From Podospora pseudocomata (taxonomy: Eukaryota; Ascomycota; Sordariomycetes; Sordariales; Podosporaceae), in assembly GCF_035222375.1 (NCBI RefSeq), contig NC_085891.1, positions 1,550,001-1,614,000 of the forward strand: a stretch of 64,000 nucleotides of DNA, read 5' to 3'. The position numbers were made by a program, and so were the translations under genes. Below the pieces are notes generated by a model that searched no databases, was not told the origin of the DNA, and saw nothing but the letters and a program-made list of their open reading frames with translations. Below, piece by piece: positions 46,079 through 55,894 of this stretch (its first letter is position 1; each line of letters starts with the position of its first letter).

Positions 46079-46717
46079 GTGAGTTGTTGAGAAAACATGA
46101 CAGTACTTCCACAGGTGGGGAAGGATAAGACGTGTTTTGGTAGAATGCCTACAGATAAGTAAGTGAATGATGGTGATCAACCAAACCCTTTTTTTTCTTT
46201 GGGAATTTTGATACCAAAAACGAATGAATTTCTTTTTTCTTGGACTTCCATTATCTTTTATCCTCGCTGTAATTGTGCTTTGTGATTACGATACTATATA
46301 TTTGACCTCATATATGTCTTTGTCTCTGTCTGACTGTTGACGAAAGACTTCAAGGACTTGCAAAGACTCCTCTTACCTAACTCAAAACCACTCAGTAAAT
46401 GTCCTTTTACCAAATGTTACGAGATTTACACAAAATTTAGGTGTGTATGTAAAGCTGGTGCAGTATGGTAGGTACTAAACAATGGGCTTACAAAGTCACA
46501 GATCATAAAAGTCACACAGATCAATCAATATACACAACAAACACATGAACTGGCACACAATATTTCTTTCGAAAGATCTTTTTTGATTTTGATCATCACC
46601 CCCACCACAGCTCCCACCAGAGGAGGGAGCTAGGTATTATTAGTATATTATGAACTTACCAGTCATGTCTCAAAGATGACTGACTGCCTTCTGCAAACTT
46701 AACAGAACCTGTCATCC

Positions 46718-46867
46718 TCATATTTCTCGCAACAAGACAAAATATACTCGCGCATGAAAACCCACTCCACACAGACCCAAAGCCACATGGGCGCATTTCT
46801 CGGCGCGGACCACATGGCCGGGGATGATGCAGCCGCAGCCGTAGCAGTATTGGGTGTGAATGCACAT
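46718..46867 (-). CDS. Small Cys protein, CGC-motif family member 3
   Basis: On the minus strand the sequence CAACAACATGTGC opens 49 codons. Residues 1-13 follow M-C-x-H-x4-Y-x-C-G-C, and further cysteines lie at residues 8, 25 and 33. A TATATAAA box lies about 160 bp upstream (47034-47026 on the minus strand), and a (CAA)n run directly precedes the ATG. The C-terminal half is more hydrophobic than in other members (YFVLL). It is shorter than its relatives, so the end could be a truncation or an unspliced exon. It is transcribed in the opposite direction to the other members. Confidence 0.5.
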   Translation of the reverse strand: MCIHTQYCYGCGCIIPGHVVRAEKCAHVALGLCGVGFHARVYFVLLREI

Positions 46868-47025
46868 GTTGTTGTTGTTGTTGTTGGGTGGTGTGGATGG
46901 ATGCGAGCAAAGTGTTGTTGTGAGAGGGTGAGAGATGATGTGGTGGTTGGTTACTTACCGGAAGTAGGAAATGGTGATGATGATGATGATGATGGGATGA
47001 GAGGATTTGAGGCAGGGAAGAGCGG

Positions 47026-47034
47026 GTTTATATA
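47026..47034 (-). promoter_or_regulatory. TATA box of the 46,867 gene
   Basis: TATATAAAC on the minus strand lies about 160 bp upstream of the ATG, matching the spacing seen for the plus-strand family members. Confidence 0.5.
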
Positions 47035-47470
47035 TCTATCTGATGGGACAATGGACTGTGGTCGAATGAATAGTAAAGGCTTTGTCTTCCTTCGTGTTCT
47101 TTGGGTTCAAGTTCTTGAAATAGTAAGTGGCACTATTAAGAACACTGCTTTATCTCTTCATCTTGCCTTCTGAGAAGGTACACAAAATAGGCTGATAAGA
47201 GAGGGTAGGTAGGTAAGCAAGCTTTGTTTTACAGGCATCTCAGCCATAATAGCTCTCGTAGCAGTTCGCCCACATACTTGCTGCAAACAAATACATCGCA
47301 ATAACACACCTAGGTACGTCAGCAGGCCTTCTTCTAGGACTCAGTCTTTGTTTGAAGTTTGAAGACATCGTAAGAGCGCGGGTTGCGACACAGAACAGCA
47401 TCTCTTCTTCCAGGTAGTAGGAAGTTGATAAGCAGGTAAAGAAACAACGGCCGTTTCGTACATAGGTAGG

Positions 47471-47475
47471 TAATC
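47471..47475. repeat. Target-site duplication, left copy
   Basis: TAATC directly abuts the left LTR and is identical to 53399-53403. Confidence 0.9.
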
Positions 47476-47659
47476 TGTTGGGCTGGTGACCTAGGAAAGT
47501 CACTGGCTGCGAAAATGAGGCCAAAATTGGCCAGAAAATGGTAAACAAATTAGTATTACAGTAGTTGGTTGTTGGTTAAAAGGAAAACAGTAAGAAAATC
47601 CAGCCCCAAGAGCAAACCGGTGTGGGTCTGGGAAAACCCAGGCCCTTCAGTGTCCCACA
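47476..47659 (-). repeat. 3' LTR of the Copia element
   Basis: 184 bp with TG...CA ends, matching 53216-53398 except for one extra A near 47525. In element orientation it is the 3' LTR. Confidence 0.95.
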
Positions 47660-50600
47660 CCCCCCCACAGACAGCACACCGCCGTCCAAAATGAAGCCAT
47701 CGCGAATATCCTCCGAAGCCCAACATACGCCCAGATTCTTCCCACTTCCTTTGACTCCTTTGCCCAATGCCCTAGTGGCCTTTTCCCATACAAATACACG
47801 TTCTCCTGCATATCTCAAACCGGAAAAATCTCGCATTCCCAACAGCTGCACAAACTTTGCGTGCTTCTCCCTTTGTAGTGCCTTTGTGAATCCATCCCCC
47901 GGCATCTCCAACCCAGAGATGTGTTGAATACCAAATCTTCCTACCTTCACTTGTTCACCCACCCACTTGTACCGTATATCGATACACCGGGTCCTGGCGA
48001 TATTCTGAGGGTTCAGAACTGTGATTTCGGCGTTCTTGCTGTCGGTGTACAGCATGTATGGCCTTGGCTGTGGCACACCACAGTCTTCCAATATCTTTGA
48101 CACCCACTGCAGTGAATACCCTGTAGGCGTCAGGTTGGTGAACTCTGCCTCCGTCGTACTCAGGGCGACGAAGGTCTGCTTCTTACTCTTCCACAATACT
48201 GGCCCACCAGCTACGAAGACGACGTGGCCGCCAGTGGAATATCTCCAAGGTAAGACATCCGCGTGTGAGGCATCTGCGAATCCCACAAGCTTCACATCTT
48301 CCACCGACAACTCGGAGCCTCCCAGCACAATACACAGCTTCCTGGTGGCACCCAGGCACCGGAAAAGGTGCTTCATCAACTCCAAGTGACGTGGTGAGAG
48401 CCCAGAATTGCCCCCGCAAAGGCGGTTGACGGTGAAAGTGATATCAGGCCGAGTGCCAGTAGAAAGCCAGTTCAACGCACCGGTCTTCCGAATATACTCC
48501 TTCACTTCCGCGGTCATTTTCTCCCACGTAAAAGGGAGCTCCAGCTTGGCTGGCCACGGCGTAGCCACGCCGGCCATGTCCTTGTAGCCGAACCTCTCGA
48601 GTAAGGCGTCGATATAGGCCACCTGGGACAGGTAGACCTGCCTCTTCTTGCGGTTCCTCGCGATATCAAAACCCAAGAACCTCTTCGGCTCGCCTAGTTT
48701 CTTGATGCCATACTTGCTCTCTAGCCCGGTGGCGATATCTTCAATGATTTTCGTCGTAGGCGCTGATATAAGCAGGTCATCCACGTACAGGACTACCAGG
48801 GCACCTGTCTCTTTGTGACGGAACAGGCAGAGGTCTGATGAGAGGGTATCGAAGCCCAGTTCAACCATCACAGGTTTCACTGTCTCGTATCATTAGATAG
48901 GTGACTTCCTCAGGCCGTATAATGCCCTCTTGAGCCGGCACACCTTGCCCAGTGGCTTCCCCAGGCCATCTGGTGGTCGTACGTAGTACTGTGCGGTGTC
49001 AGGGATTTTGGCGTTGAGAAATGCCATCTTGAAGTCGTATTGAAGGCACTCCCAGTCCTTCACGGCTGTAATAGCCCAAAAGCATTTGACTGCCACGCTG
49101 CTCACAACGGCGGCGTAGACGTCCTGTGTGGCCCAGGAGTCCCTGTCAAAGTTGCCACACACCGCCCACCTCGCCCTGGCCTTCACCTCACCAGTGTGAG
49201 GGTCCATCTTCTCATCGTATACCCATTTGCTCGGTAAGATGTTGTACCCTTTCGGCGTATCCACCAGCTCGTAGACGTCCTTTTCCAACAGGCCGGCGTC
49301 CTGCTCCTTCATGGCAGGCAGCCAATACTTATGGTAGTTCTCGAGCTTCCTCGCTTGCCGGTAGTTCCTGGGTATATGGGACTTGTTGATGGTTTGCAGA
49401 AGGTGGTCGACTTTGACCGTGGATAGGGCGTAGGCCCCTACCTCACGTAGTCGTGGGTTGTCGAGATGTACTGTGAAAAAGCCTTGATGAGGGTGCTTAC
49501 CCTGCTGTAGCTTCTTATAGAAGCCTGGGCCCTGATTTCTTGTTGTTGCTCTGCGAGGCCGCTCCTGAGCCGGCGGAGAAGCCACGGCTTCCTCCATATG
49601 GCCTGTATCAGGCACGAAATCGTCGTCAGAGTCTTCGACCAGGCTGTCCGTGCCTGAATCCAGTAGCCTGCCATCGGCCTGGTTATCACCAGGCCCCCCC
49701 ATAGCCTCACCCTCCTCCCCCCCCCATCAGCCTTGTAGGGGAGGTGAGCTCTCTCATGGCAGGAGAGTCAGTGGTATAGGGCGCTTGGTCATGGTTTGGT
49801 GGGATAGGTGCCTCGGACCGTATATCCTCCACCTCTTCGGCGTCGAAAAAGTCTTCCACGTCTGAAGCCTCAGGCAGTAGAGGTAGTGTTGGTGACGGCG
49901 TAGCTTTCGGAGTGGGTAGAATGGTCTGCCCAGGGTCCTTGGCCTTCCCTGTATCAACTGTTGGAGCACTCCGCTGTGGAGCGGGCTCCGGTATGGTGGT
50001 AGGTTTGTCATCGAAGGTGACCTTCCTCCCCAGGGATACCGTTCTGTCAGTGACAGCATCTTCTTCTTCGGCTATGGTACTGTCAGTAAAGACTGCCTCG
50101 TACTCAATATCCTTGTACACGTCGTCGTCAGGCCTGTAAGAATCGCCTTCGTTGAACTTCACGGCGTTGACCTTCACGACTTTGTCAGTGACTGGGTTCC
50201 AGACCCAGTATATTTTGCCGTGTATATCTGCGTAGCCGATAAGCTTTCCTTTCTCCGCCCTGGCGGTGAACTTGTCCGTATTGGCCCGGTAGGCCGGCTT
50301 GACGTAGTAATACGCGTCGCAAAAGTACGAGCGTATGTGCCGAATATACGGCTTCCGCTCGCCCTCGGGCATGTTGAGCCTTGTGGTATACTTCTCGTGA
50401 GCACTGATATCTCTCTTGTTGACCCTCGAGGGCAGTAGGTTACCCACGTAAACCACAGACTGGATGACAAATGGGAATAGCTTCTCTGGCACCTTGTAGG
50501 CCAGCATAATAGCCCTGGTGCGGTCAAGCGTAGTCCTCGCGGCCCTCTCCACCTTTCCATTCATCCACGGTGAGTGAGGCACGGTCCTGAGGATGGTGAT

Positions 50601-51560
50601 GCCCTCCTGGTCGGCCCAGGCGGCCAGCCGGCTGTCGTCAAAGGTCCCAGAGCCCTGGGCAAATTCCGTACCACCGTCAAGGCCGATGATGCTGATCTTA
50701 TGCCCGGTTTGGCGCGCGATCTTCGTCTCGAAATCCTTGACCTTATCGAATACCTGCTTTTTCTCCACTGTGAAGTTAATCCACTTGTGGCCACTCCACA
50801 TATCCACGTAGTGGATAGAGTACTTGTAACCCAGATATCCAGGGTTCTTGTGGGTGACGACGTCGGTACGGATGAAGTCGAACGGGTTGTTGGTCTGCGT
50901 AGGGGTCGATGAGCCTAGTTGATCTGTCATCTTTGCCATCACGCAGGGCTCGCAGAAAAAGTCATTGCCGACGAGCTTTTACCCGCCTGCGTACAAGCCT
51001 TATAAATATCGTCCTTGTTGGCGTGCATCAGGCGGCGATGCATTACCCGGTAGTTGATAGATGCCATCACGGCCTTGATAGGAGTCTTCGCCAGGGATAC
51101 TTCGCTGAAATCGGCGCCGGGCGTCGTATTCATCTAATATACGTTGTTATTCCTGGTCAACTCACACACCACCTGTTTAGTACCTCTAAGGACCAGGTTG
51201 TGGCCCTCCTGGTCTCAGAAGATACCTTCATCGAGTAGCTTGCCCGCCGATATTAGATTGACGGGCGCCTGTGGGTGGTATACCGCTTCCTTGAGCTCCA
51301 GGGTAACGACCTGGCCACTTGAAAGGGTAGATTTCAGCGCTGCGGCTCCCTGGTAGCTGCACTTTGTGATATCTCCTGACGACGAAAGGAACCTCTTTTC
51401 CTTCCCCTCAGGTAGTAAGTGGAGCTCGGTGAACCACTTCAGTTTATTGAATACGAAATCCGCGCATCCGGAGTCGTAGTACGCGTGGTCTTTGAATGCC
51501 TCAACGGCCTGTTGGACTTCAGGGGCATCTACTGACGAGAGTGCTGCCTCTGGGGGCCGA
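47576..51560 (-). pseudogene. Copia pol: protease, integrase, RT and RNase H, with breaks
   Basis: The protease region (about 51,530-51,220) carries an aspartic-protease-like YYDSGC and is in a different frame from gag. A TGA and then a TAG precede the zinc-binding GAG-pre-integrase HRRLMHANK. A frame change beside GGGTAAAAG leads into the integrase frame (50942-49707), with the DDE residues in VDMWSGH, LDGGTEF and NGKVERAA. This frame shifts at a G8 run near 49,718. The first half of RT (49702-48893) ends in adjacent TAA and TGA codons, after which the same frame continues with YVDDLL and RNase H to 47576, running about 28 codons into the LTR. All domains are recognisable in order. The breaks make a full polyprotein impossible without recoding or sequence error. 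Confidence 0.88.
47660..47669 (-). promoter_or_regulatory. Polypurine tract of the Copia element
   Basis: On the minus strand a TGTGGGGGGG run lies immediately before the LTR, the expected place for plus-strand DNA priming. Confidence 0.6.
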
Positions 51561-52662
51561 GACGAAAATCCGATTGGTCATCGTCGTGGTAGGTGGGGAG
51601 CGATATATTGGCGAAGTTGTTGGACAGCATTAGGGTACTGTGGGCAGGTCGGTCCCTCGAAGACCCAGTATTGGTAACGCCACCAGTATGGCCTTGAAGA
51701 GTCCCTGTTGACGAGCCAGTACTCTGCCGCCTCTCTTGCCTATCCGCTTGTGCCTTTTCCTTATGCTCCCAATCCTTTGGAGCCTTGTCAGGGTCACACC
51801 ACCAACAGGCCTTGCCCTTCGGGTGGTGACGACCACAGCCCATGCAGTGCTGGTTGCCTTTCCTCAAGCCCTTGGTGCAGTGGTCGCACCTCTTCGTCGA
51901 GGTTGATGATGTGGAAGGTGAGGGTGTAGTCGCGGCCGGGGCCTTGGTGGTCTCGATGGTGATTTTGGAGTGAGCCGGCGTGGTCTCCTCCGTAACGGCC
52001 TTGGCGCTATACTCCTGGCAAAGGAGCGACCAGGTCATGGTGCCGTCTTCCATCTTCCTTGCTAGCCGGTCGTACAAATTGGGGTACGCGGTCTTAATGC
52101 CGTTCAGGGCAGCCCAGAGGTGAGCCACGTGGCCGATCTTGATTTCCATCGTATCAAGACGACGGCGAAGGACGTCGAGCCGGCTGAAGTAGGCTTGGAA
52201 TGAGGCGAAGTTGGCACGCTTGAGAGTGAAATACTCCTCCAAAAGCATACCAGCGATGTCGAAAGTGCTGCGCTGTAGGGCTTGGATAATTTTCTGGTAT
52301 AGACCATAGGCACCAATGCCGTCGGCCTTCCAACCGAGGTTGAGAATTCGTTGTCGGATCTCGGGCTTCTTGACGGAAGCCATCATTAGGTTCTGGATGT
52401 CCAGGTTGTCAGTACGCCATTGGTCGAAGGCAGGTGTCCCTTCTTCCGCTGGTGGCTGTATATCAGCCTTGATGTAGTCCTCCAAGCCATGGTACATAAG
52501 GGACTGGGTTAACTGAAATTCCCAGCCGGCAAGATCGGTCTCTGAGTTCAGAGCCGGCAAGGCTTGAAAGTTTCGTTGCCTAATCGTAGCGACGGTGTTG
52601 GCATTCCCCATAGCTTTCACAAGCTCCAAAATCTGGGCCATAGTAACGTTGGTGCCAGCCAT
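51529..52662 (-). CDS. Copia Gag-like protein
   Basis: An open frame of 377 residues starts just after the untranslated leader of the element. Residues 1-235 are helical and capsid-like, with a retrotransposon-gag pattern (ETDLAGWEFQLTQSL, then GLYQKIIQAL). A Ser/Thr/Pro linker and a cysteine/histidine cluster follow (C-x2-C-x11-C-x2-C and later C-x2-C, around residues 262-291), in place of a classical CCHC knuckle. The frame is intact, in contrast to pol. Copia elements commonly encode gag and pol as one frame; here protease lies in another frame, which could reflect an indel or a recoding site near a GGCCCCC run. Confidence 0.85.
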   Translation of the reverse strand: MAGTNVTMAQILELVKAMGNANTVATIRQRNFQALPALNSETDLAGWEFQLTQSLMYHGLEDYIKADIQPPAEEGTPAFDQWRTDNLDIQNLMMASVKKPEIRQRILNLGWKADGIGAYGLYQKIIQALQRSTFDIAGMLLEEYFTLKRANFASFQAYFSRLDVLRRRLDTMEIKIGHVAHLWAALNGIKTAYPNLYDRLARKMEDGTMTWSLLCQEYSAKAVTEETTPAHSKITIETTKAPAATTPSPSTSSTSTKRCDHCTKGLRKGNQHCMGCGRHHPKGKACWWCDPDKAPKDWEHKEKAQADRQERRQSTGSSTGTLQGHTGGVTNTGSSRDRPAHSTLMLSNNFANISLPTYHDDDQSDFRLGPQRQHSRQ

Positions 52663-53202
52663 CTTAAAAGAAAAACTGGTTAAAGAGAAGTCGTAAGAAA
52701 GACGCTGTGAGAAAGACGTCGAAAGAAAGACTCAAAGAAAGGCGCCACTTGACTTTGTGGCCGCCAACAGTGGGTTGAATTGACTTGGGCAGAGAGCGAG
52801 ATGCTTGCTCCGCTATCGGTCTCCTGATAAGGCAGGACAGAGTTCTCGACTGCTGCCGGAAAACAGTGATTTCCCAGCCAAAAGGTCGCAGAAATGGCAG
52901 AACCAAGGAAATTTGGCCAGGAGAAGGTTGGCGCCGTAAACCACACTCTTATCGGTGAGGGGTGGTCGGTCGCTTCAACTTTTCGTCAAGATGAGGGTCA
53001 GGGTTAAAACCAGGCTTCCGTTAATTAAGAAATTGGTCAACTCTCTCAACGCCTCCAAAATCGCCGTCGAAAGGTCCAATTGCGTGATATTGGCCTGACA
53101 AGGGTCAAAAAGTCGTAAGGTCCGGTGTAGTATTCGGCCTTGCGAGGTCGGGTTGTCGACGAGGGCGTCGACTTCGGTTTTCTTGGTGATTTAAGCGTCA
53201 AA

Positions 53203-53215
53203 GGAGCTCATAACC
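53203..53215 (-). promoter_or_regulatory. Primer binding site, internal tRNA-Met type
   Basis: Directly next to the 5' LTR the minus strand reads GGTTATGAGCTCC. Its complement contains GCTCATAACC, the anticodon-arm sequence of a tRNA-Met including the CAT anticodon. Copia of Drosophila and yeast Ty5 prime from the anticodon region of initiator tRNA-Met, so the same half-tRNA priming is likely. Confidence 0.65.
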
Positions 53216-53398
53216 TGTTGGGCTGGTGACCTAGGAAAGTCACTGGCTGCGAAAATGAGGCCAAATTGGCCAGAAAATGGTAAACAAATTAGTATTACAG
53301 TAGTTGGTTGTTGGTTAAAAGGAAAACAGTAAGAAAATCCAGCCCCAAGAGCAAACCGGTGTGGGTCTGGGAAAACCCAGGCCCTTCAGTGTCCCACA
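53216..53398 (-). repeat. 5' LTR of the Copia element
   Basis: 183 bp with TG...CA ends, essentially identical to 47476-47659. It lies upstream of gag in element orientation. Confidence 0.95.
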
Positions 53399-53403
53399 TA
53401 ATC
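53399..53403. repeat. Target-site duplication, right copy
   Basis: TAATC directly abuts the right LTR and matches the left flank. Confidence 0.9.
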
Positions 53404-53940
53404 ACATTCAAATTTCAATGTTAAAGAAGAGAAAATGAATACTCCAGAGGAACAAAGTTTTTTTATTATATCAAATATGTCCAAAAATGATCAACTCATC
53501 AATCAACCCAACGAAGTCTCCTACCTCATCCCCTCACTCCTCCCACCAGGGGAGAAGTTTTGTGTCGTGAATGATCACGGCGGTGCTGAAATAATAGTAT
53601 TGTCTGAAGGGCGAAAGTGTTTGTTTTGCTGTAACAGGTATTGTACTGGAGTGTTGAAACCATGTGATTGTCCCCAAAGTAGTGCTACTAACACCTGCCC
53701 ATCCGGTATCTTTGTCCACTTAGCAATGACCACGTTAAGCAGGTTACAGCTCTGTTTCCAGTTGCCAAAGCAGTGTTTCATGTGGGTTCTGACTCATGAA
53801 CAATCTCATTATCATCTCCAGTTGAGCCTCACGGCTTTCATCTATTTTAGAGCAGCTATCAAGTGCATTGTCGTCATGGATTCTTGTTTCCACCAAATTA
53901 TTCTAGGAATTTCAACCACAACACAGAATAGCCAAGCACC
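53404..53940. other. Intergenic between Copia element and membrane-protein candidate
   Basis: AT-rich sequence. A 172-codon frame (53435-53953) is open but cysteine-scattered, has no domain and overlaps the next start, so I do not accept it as a gene. It may contain the promoter of the following locus. Confidence 0.35.
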
Positions 53941-54554
53941 ATGGATATCATGAACCTAGTTCACTTGGGGTTCAAGCTTCTGGAGATGGGGCTTTTCATC
54001 GTATATACAGTTGTAGCCTTCTGTATTTTGTATATTCTGTGGTTTACTGCCGTGGCAGTGGTGTTTTGGGTGCTACCGGAGACAATCGTAGTGCGCCGTA
54101 GACATATCCCGTTGAGATTTAGTCTCGACCTTTAGTTGGAGTCTGAAGTTATCAAGTATTGTCAAGGAACTGGTTCTATAGACATGACCCAAGCTGAGTG
54201 AGAGCCATCAAAATATAATACCGAATTTATCAAAAAATATCATCTACCTACATTCCCAATGTTACCTTGTGTATATCTCATATCTACTAACGACTGTATT
54301 ATCTCCCAGAACACGTACCCAGTGAATGTAATTTTAGAGATTACCTATCAGAGTACTGATAAAGGCATAAAACCAAAGACTACCGGCCATATAATGAGTA
54401 TACCTCTGCTCTGGAGTTAAGAAGAAGCATCAGCAAGGAAACTCCGTACAAGTACCAACCAGCTTTCCAGCATTTCTTCCACGAACAGAAGCATATGCGG
54501 CTCCATGACGCCAATTATTGCAAGAGAAAGACCAACGGACTTGAAACAGAGTGA
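53941..54554 (+). pseudogene. Small single-pass membrane protein gene with premature stop
   Basis: ATG in strong context (GCACCATGG) opens 64 codons containing a hydrophobic helix of about 30 residues (VVAFCILYILWFTAVAVVFW) and a basic tail (VVRRRH), then TAG at 54133-54135. The same frame stays open for 20 more codons to a GTGAGAG donor at 54198. An acceptor at 54364 restores the frame for 63 codons of charged, Tyr-rich sequence ending in GAGTGAGT, again a stop within a donor-like site. Joined, this would be 149 codons with one nonsense codon, and CAG-to-TAG is the simplest origin. The better-looking acceptor at 54309 gives stops instead, so the intron is uncertain. No family is recognised. 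Alternatively the 64-residue protein alone is the product. Confidence 0.45.
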
Positions 54555-54648
54555 GTGATGTAGATACTTCAGTATTCTTTTTTATAAACGGTCATCATCC
54601 GTATTGATAATATCGTTATTCGTACCACAACATTATCCAGATGTCGGT

Positions 54649-54657
54649 CTACTTAAG
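54649..54657 (+). promoter_or_regulatory. TACTTAAG core promoter of the 54,824 gene
   Basis: CTACTTAAG lies about 170 bp before the ATG and is followed by a CATC/CAAC-rich leader, resembling the elements before the 45,094 and 45,884 loci. Confidence 0.45.
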
Positions 54658-54823
54658 CATCCTTGCCTTTCCATCATGCCTCATCTCTTCTCTCATGACC
54701 ATCATCAAACTCTCGAGCCTTTTTGATTGATAGGTGTCTACCTACGTAAAGACTCAGACATCAACACTTCACCAACCCAACCAACCAAACCACCACCAAC
54801 ACCAACCACATATCTCATTCAAG

Positions 54824-55162
54824 ATGTTTGAATACTACGCCAACTACGTCTACTGCGGCTGTGAGACTATTCCCCGCAGAGAGAAAATCTGGACATGCCA
54901 CCCTGTTACTACCCATCAGGTTCTTGAATGCTCCAACCCTGTTGTCACGCCGAAAGCACGAGATTGGCCCTGCCCTATTAACCAGCCCGGTGTTCCCGAT
55001 CCTCTGGACAAGGACAATGATGGGAAACTGGAGATCAAGCGGGAGAACAGCATCAGAGAGAAATTCGATTTTCTCACTCAAAATGCTCCCAACTTGAATG
55101 ACTCGGACGAAGAGCCAAGCGTGGAGGAAGGCAAAGAGGCAAGCGTAGAGAAAGGTAAGTAG
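54824..55162 (+). CDS. CGC-motif family member 4, acidic extension
   Basis: 112 codons. The leader is CAACC/CAAC-rich and ends AAGATG. Residues 1-13 are M-F-x-Y-x6-C-G-C: the C-G-C is in the same register as the other members, but cysteine 2 is replaced by phenylalanine. More cysteines occur at about residues 25, 36 and 51, with CHPV and WPCP around two of them. The last 50 residues are strongly charged and end in two copies of a VE(E/K)GK unit. The frame closes at GGTAAGTAG, a stop inside a perfect splice donor, and is followed by a tandem array of further GTAAGT sites. No signal peptide and no known domain. Confidence 0.6.
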   Translation: MFEYYANYVYCGCETIPRREKIWTCHPVTTHQVLECSNPVVTPKARDWPCPINQPGVPDPLDKDNDGKLEIKRENSIREKFDFLTQNAPNLNDSDEEPSVEEGKEASVEKGK

Positions 55163-55216
55163 GGGCAAGTTAGGTAAGGAAGGTAAGTAAGGTAAGTAAG
55201 GTAAGTAAGGTATGTC
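55155..55216 (+). repeat. Tandem array of 5' splice-donor-like sequences
   Basis: GTAAGT or close variants begin at 55155, 55173, 55183, 55192, 55201 and 55210. The last four are spaced exactly 9 bp apart (unit GTAAGTAAG). The 9-bp period keeps reading frame. Confidence 0.75.
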
Positions 55217-55894
55217 AAGGCAAAGTAGGTGAGGCAAGTATTAATCACTGTGTGATGACAACCAAAACATAAATGCAATAAAACACTCTTTTTTATTTTT
55301 AACAACACTGTTCTTAACGCTGGATGACATATTCCTGACCGTAATCATGTGTATTCTTTTCCTCAAGACCGAGGGATTAAAGATAAGGTAACTCGATGCC
55401 TCCATGATGACCTCAGAATTGTAAATGTTTGCTTGGACCGCACCCTTACCTATGTTACCTGAATTTACTTGAGACCTGCCGTTAGCCATATTGAACCATC
55501 CCGGGAAGTCCAGCTACAGCCTTTTCTCTGCAAAATTAATTCTGCGCCTCAAGAGCCTACCTACCAAGCACCGTTTGTGAATGAAGCTATTTCAGGACTC
55601 AAGACAAAGCCCAATGTACGGAGAAGATAGGAAGAAGAGAACAGACAAAGACATCAATCCCTAATGTAATATCCCATCAGACAATCCCATTGTATATTCT
55701 CCGCTACACAAATCCCCGCAGACTATACAACCAACTCTTCCACCCCATCCATCCCACCACAACTTCTCATCATCGTCATTATCACTCACTCACTCACACC
55801 CATCACCAATCTACCAACACCCACCACCTCAAGCAGGTAAGTATTTACCCCCTCTTCCCCTCTCCCCCACTCAACCCACAAACACCAGCGCAAA
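55217..55894. other. Intergenic and leader between family members 4 and 5
   Basis: AT-rich 3' region, then a TATATTC element near 55691 and a CAC/ATC-rich leader. A likely 5'-UTR intron runs from GTAAGTATTT at about 55837 to ACACCAG just before the 55,895 start codon. Confidence 0.4.

Larger units (their letters stand above)
47476..53398 (-). mobile_element. Ty1/Copia LTR retrotransposon, full-length but broken
   Basis: The element is 5,923 bp, flanked by a perfect 5-bp target-site duplication TAATC (47471-47475 and 53399-53403). LTRs are 184 and 183 bp, begin TG and end CA, and differ by a single A. On the minus strand the order is 5' LTR, PBS, gag, protease, integrase, reverse transcriptase, RNase H, PPT, 3' LTR. 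Integrase before reverse transcriptase defines the Copia superfamily. Near-identical LTRs imply a recent insertion, yet pol has several stops and frame changes, so this copy is probably not autonomous and may have been moved in trans. It sits inside the small-cysteine-gene region. Confidence 0.95.

Noticed and set aside
53435-53953. 172-codon plus-strand frame next to the Copia element
   Set aside because: It is open but lacks domains, has erratic cysteines and hydrophobic patches, and overlaps the better start at 53941. The AT-rich context makes a chance frame likely.
54310-54364. Exon beginning at the CCCAG acceptor (54309) in the small membrane-protein locus
   Set aside because: The splice site is good, but using it with the donor at 54198 shifts the frame and gives stops; the acceptor at 54364 keeps the frame. 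I left the choice open but did not model this exon.
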